Under the pieces are notes generated by a model. It saw only the letters and a program-made list of their open reading frames with translations. It ran no database searches and was not told the DNA's origin. From contig NZ_FNZV01000011.1 of assembly GCF_900109555.1 (NCBI RefSeq), positions 1,813 through 65,812 of the forward strand: 64,000 nucleotides of DNA, read 5' to 3'. Source of the DNA: Pacificibacter marinus (GTDB lineage: Bacteria; Pseudomonadota; Alphaproteobacteria; Rhodobacterales; Rhodobacteraceae). The stretch's first letter is position 1; each line of letters begins with the position of its first letter. The position numbers were made by a program, and so were the translations under genes. This document shows positions 63,620 through 64,000 of this stretch, in pieces.

Positions 63620-64000
63620 ATGATTATCACTTGCGTTACCAACGAAGTTTACCCCGATGCATCCTCTGAAAGTTTGCCCAAAATTTTTGGGCGCGCCCAA
63701 GAGCAAGGCATCGGTTCATTTGAGTTGAGACTCGTTGAAGGCAAACGTTTCCCAATGTTTGAAGCCGATGCATTCGCGCGTTTAAAAGAACAGTCTAAAG
63801 AATTTGGCATCAACTATACGGCCGTGTCTCCCGGCTTGTTCAAAGTGCCTTTGAAAAGTGAACTGACAGCGCTGCACACCAATTACTTGTTGCCAATGAG
63901 CTTGGACTTGGCGGATGAAATGGGCATCAAAACGTTGATTTTGTTTGGCCCAACGCGTGCTGAAAACCCTGCGGCCAACGAGTTTGACGAGGTTGTTGCC
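63620..64000 (+). CDS. Sugar phosphate isomerase/epimerase-type TIM-barrel protein, cut by right edge
   Basis: 127 residues visible, running out of the window. MIITCVTNEVYPDASSES, ARAQEQGIGSFELRLVEGKR in part, and MGIKTLILFGPT look like the first strands of an AP-endonuclease-2/xylose-isomerase-like barrel. The ATG at 63620 follows AGAAAGA. It is 68 bp after the ABC operon and may join it. The metal ligands lie beyond the edge, so the reaction cannot be judged. Confidence 0.65.
   Translation, partial: MIITCVTNEVYPDASSESLPKIFGRAQEQGIGSFELRLVEGKRFPMFEADAFARLKEQSKEFGINYTAVSPGLFKVPLKSELTALHTNYLLPMSLDLADEMGIKTLILFGPTRAENPAANEFDEVVA

Overview
The window looks like an alphaproteobacterium of the Rhodobacteraceae (Roseobacter group). 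The reasons are a decayed RCAP_rcc01079-type spike base gene, TGA-N9-TCA (Iron-Rhodo-box-like) motifs in front of heme-uptake genes, many solute-importer operons (three sugar or peptide ABC systems, a heme ABC system and a TRAP system), and moderate GC with tightly overlapping operons. Replicon type is not proven. Fragments at 2.6-3.1 kb resemble plasmid replication/partition genes, and a rhamnose operon (rfbCBDA) is a known trait of roseobacter extrachromosomal replicons, so a plasmid or chromid is possible.

Layout. 1-1.1 kb: end of a phage-like gene and a frameshifted tail-spike remnant. 1.2-2.3 kb: a DUF1972 glycosyltransferase. 2.6-4.6 kb: mobile debris, namely a defective IS21-family element (istA internally deleted, istB with a nonsense codon and a frameshift), a duplicated IS end, and a small DNA-binding-type ORF cut into by the IS. 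4.9-10.9 kb: nucleotide-sugar genes (ugd, UDP-glucuronate 4-epimerase, rfbC-rfbB-rfbD-rfbA); rfbB carries an in-frame 228-bp tandem duplication. 10.9-19.9 kb: a LacI-type repressor facing a sugar ABC operon (binding protein, ATPase, two permeases, a tagatose-3-epimerase-like protein, a FrcK-like kinase), converging on dhaLK. 20.2-29.5 kb: a complete heme-uptake island (TonB-dependent receptor, hmuSTUV, a VOC protein, a secreted four-Cys protein, exbB, two unlike exbD genes, tonB, hemP). 29.8-31.1 kb: L-serine dehydratase.

31.3-45.4 kb: what looks like a full D-apiose catabolic locus of the RuBisCO-like-protein branch. ApsD, ApnL, ApnO and OiaK lead to 3-oxo-isoapionate 4-phosphate, OiaX decarboxylates it, and LerI and DerI carry the product to D-erythrose 4-phosphate. 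It has its own ABC importer with a DUF2291 lipoprotein, a FadR/GntR regulator with recurring CATAC-N2-GTATG sites, and a DeoR regulator. 45.5-45.8 kb is an IS6-family remnant.

45.9-63.6 kb: a second catabolic island. It has a TRAP importer, a LysR regulator, an RraA/LigK-type aldolase, a six-gene biotin-carboxylase/PxpBCA operon with two biotin-carrier-like proteins (one without the biotin lysine), an SDR, an aminotransferase, a DppABCDF-like ABC importer and a TIM-barrel isomerase running off the right edge. Its substrate is unknown to me. The least described parts of the window are this carboxylase operon, the LacI/DhaKL sugar operon, and the ExbD pair in which one partner lacks the proton-carrying aspartate. 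All calls come from reading the sequence; no database search was run.
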